From positions 1-6,086 of the forward strand of contig JAGAKC010000231.1 in the NCBI GenBank assembly GCA_017848155.1: a DNA stretch of 6,086 nucleotides. The letters are read 5' to 3'. This document shows, piece by piece, positions 5,203-6,086 of the stretch. The first letter of the stretch is position 1. Every line of letters begins with the position of its first letter. A program made the translations under genes and the position numbers. The notes beneath the pieces were generated by a model that saw nothing but the letters and a program-made list of their open reading frames with translations, ran no database searches and had not been told where the DNA came from. Source of the DNA: Oscillospiraceae bacterium (lineage in GTDB: Bacteria > Bacillota > Clostridia > Oscillospirales > Ruminococcaceae).

Positions 5203-5497
5203 CATGAACCCAAGACCTATGTCAGCCGTGCAGGGAAATCAGGGTACTGCTGCAAACTGCAATGAGCTGATGAATGCTATCATGGAGGCTGATTTCTTTG
5301 CGCTTGACCTGAAGCTGTACCTCAACACTCATCCTGACGATGAGCGTGCACTGGAGATGTTCAGGGAGGCATGCAGACAGCTTAGAGCCTGCAAGGCAGC
5401 CTTTGAGGAATGCTGCTACCCTCTGACCGCATGCAGTGCAGGACATGACGGCTGCTGGGACTGGCCCGAGGGCGTATGGCCCCCCAGAAGCCTGTAA
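5192..5497 (+). CDS. cotJB: Spore coat protein CotJB, cysteine-rich
   Basis: This is a 101-residue protein of the CotJB family. The conserved core runs from about residue 25: LMNAIMEADFFALDLKLYLN, then THPDDERALEMFREA, then FEECCYPLT, matching the family pattern of L--I---dFa--dL-LYL-THP-D--Al--y and yE--yGPLt. The tail, with WDWPEGVWPP, corresponds to the aromatic/proline C-terminus of the family. CotJB is a structural partner in the CotJ coat complex; its precise role is unknown. The start is ATG at 5192, with GGGGG seven bases upstream and overlapping the end of cotJA. A further in-frame ATG at 5204 and one at 5165 (inside cotJA) are less well placed. The product has seven cysteines (23, 61, 67, 74, 75, 81, 88), whereas B. 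subtilis CotJB as I recall it has none. cotJC begins 15 bases after the stop. Confidence 0.93.
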   Translation: MGSNMNPRPMSAVQGNQGTAANCNELMNAIMEADFFALDLKLYLNTHPDDERALEMFREACRQLRACKAAFEECCYPLTACSAGHDGCWDWPEGVWPPRSL

Positions 5498-5512
5498 GAG
5501 GAGGTGCTTGTT

Positions 5513-6086
5513 ATGTTCATTTTTGAAAAAAGGACCCAGATACCCGTTTGCATCAAGAACAGAAACCCTAAGCTCGCAGGGATCATCCTTAGTCAGTATG
5601 GCGGACCCGACGGTGAATTGACTGCATCGCTTCGGTATCTGTCGCAGCGCTTTACCATGCCTGACAACATGGGAAAGGGGCTTCTTACAGATATAGGCAC
5701 AGAAGAGCTTGCACATCTTGAGATAGTTGGCAGCATCGTCGGCCAGCTGACGGACGGTGAGGGCGCAAAGAGCTTTGACAGATACGGCAAGGGTGACTAT
5801 TATGTAGACCACGCAAATGCAGTATTTCCTGTAAATGCAAGCGGAGTGCCGTTTACAGCTGCATATATGCAGGCAAAAGCTGATCCGATAGCTGATATTA
5901 TGGAAGATCTTGCAGCAGAGCAGAAGGCAAGAGCTACCTATGATAATATCCTGCGGCTTTCTGATGACCCCGATGTAAATGCAGTGATAAGATTCCTTCG
6001 TGAGAGGGAAGTAGTCCATTTCCAGCGCTTCGGCGATGCGAACCATACTTATTTAAGCAGAGATATGTTATTAATAGAGATAATTA
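5513..6086 (+). CDS. cotJC: Spore coat manganese-catalase-like protein CotJC (3' part atypical, runs off window)
   Basis: CotJC belongs to the manganese catalase family (ferritin-like four-helix bundle) and is a coat or inner-coat component, presumed to detoxify hydrogen peroxide. Family blocks in order are QYGGPDGELTASLRYLSQRF (29-47), LLTDIGTEELAHLEIVG (58-73), ASGVPFTAAYMQAKADPIAD (109-128), AAEQKARATY (134-143) and FLREREVVHFQRFGDA (161-176). By alignment with Lactobacillus plantarum manganese catalase, the ligands are Glu35, Glu65, His68, Glu136 and His169; all are present. The start is ATG at 5513, with a perfect AGGAGG eight bases upstream. From residue 177 the expected ending (LR-VQ-type helix, about 15-25 residues) is replaced by NHTYLSRDMLLIEII in AT-rich DNA, with no stop before the window edge. 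The gene may be interrupted after about base 6040; see the findings. Confidence 0.93.
   Translation, partial: MFIFEKRTQIPVCIKNRNPKLAGIILSQYGGPDGELTASLRYLSQRFTMPDNMGKGLLTDIGTEELAHLEIVGSIVGQLTDGEGAKSFDRYGKGDYYVDHANAVFPVNASGVPFTAAYMQAKADPIADIMEDLAAEQKARATYDNILRLSDDPDVNAVIRFLREREVVHFQRFGDANHTYLSRDMLLIEII
6041..6086 (+). other. AT-rich segment of foreign character inside cotJC: possible end of an inserted element
   Basis: These 46 bases contain 10 G/C (22%), against 27 of the preceding 46 (59%). In the cotJC frame they do not encode the family's C-terminal helix, and neither other forward frame does. A 7-base direct repeat, AGAGATA, occurs at 6059-6065 and 6076-6082. The change is abrupt at about the codon after Ala176. 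The simplest reading is the left boundary of an inserted element; a divergent C-terminus or an assembly join are alternatives. No recombinase gene or attachment-site repeat can be seen because the window ends here. Confidence 0.45.

Noticed and set aside
5222..6046. A 274-codon open frame on the minus strand opposite cotJB and cotJC
   Set aside because: It lies antisense to two genes with clear family matches, has a cysteine- and histidine-rich composition typical of shadow frames, and shows no recognisable motif or ribosome-binding site.
6041..6086. Frameshift or sequencing error as the cause of the odd CotJC ending
   Set aside because: Neither alternative forward frame encodes the expected LR-VQ-type C-terminal helix, and base composition changes sharply at the same point, which an indel would not cause. 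An assembly misjoin is not excluded.
1..6086. CRISPR arrays, tRNA or rRNA genes, riboswitches, insertion sequences fully inside the window
   Set aside because: Reading both strands, I saw no regularly spaced repeats, no cloverleaf-like or rRNA sequence, no known riboswitch core and no transposase; gaps between genes are too short for most of these.

Overview
The window reads as chromosome of a spore-forming, anaerobe-type Bacillota. The nearest fit is Clostridia of the Oscillospiraceae/Ruminococcus kind, judged from gene content, gene order and roughly mid-40s to 50% GC by eye; no taxonomic search was possible. Coding density is very high, and no gene-free stretch exceeds about 135 bases.

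Layout. (1) Bases 1-459, plus strand: the 3' end of mfd (transcription-repair coupling factor), closed by a perfect stem-loop that also serves the convergent operon. (2) Bases 511-4892, minus strand, read right to left: a SpoVB/YabM-type MOP-superfamily flippase, MazG nucleotide pyrophosphohydrolase, HU, the S4-domain protein RqcP (YabO), the sporulation proteins YabP and YabQ, and the septum protein DivIC. This is the classic yabM-yabN-yabO-yabP-yabQ-divIC neighbourhood that follows mfd in Bacillus subtilis. Here it points towards mfd, carries HU inside, has no spoVT, and its MazG lacks the methylase half of YabN. (3) Bases 4893-5025: a divergent intergenic region with a good sigma-E-like promoter towards the flippase and a weaker candidate towards cotJ. 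(4) Bases 5026-6086, plus strand: cotJA, cotJB and cotJC, the spore-coat CotJ operon ending in a manganese-catalase-like protein. cotJA was found by reading the frame directly; it is only 58 codons.

How it fits together. Growth functions (DNA compaction, ribosome rescue, nucleotide-pool cleaning, cell division) sit in one strand block with sporulation functions (YabP, YabQ, probably the flippase). This block is head-to-head with a purely sporulation operon. Internal signals would let the two classes be expressed differently: a terminator between hup and rqcP, a hairpin that buries the yabP Shine-Dalgarno sequence, and a mother-cell-type promoter upstream of the flippase.

The most interesting observation is at the right edge. 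cotJC matches its family codon by codon up to Ala176, past all five predicted manganese ligands. Then the protein stops looking like CotJC and GC drops from 59% (46 bases before) to 22% (46 bases after). Shifting frame does not restore the expected C-terminus. This looks like an insertion boundary inside a mother-cell sporulation gene, as in sigK/skin-type elements that are excised during sporulation. Only 46 bases of the putative element are visible, so this is a hypothesis.
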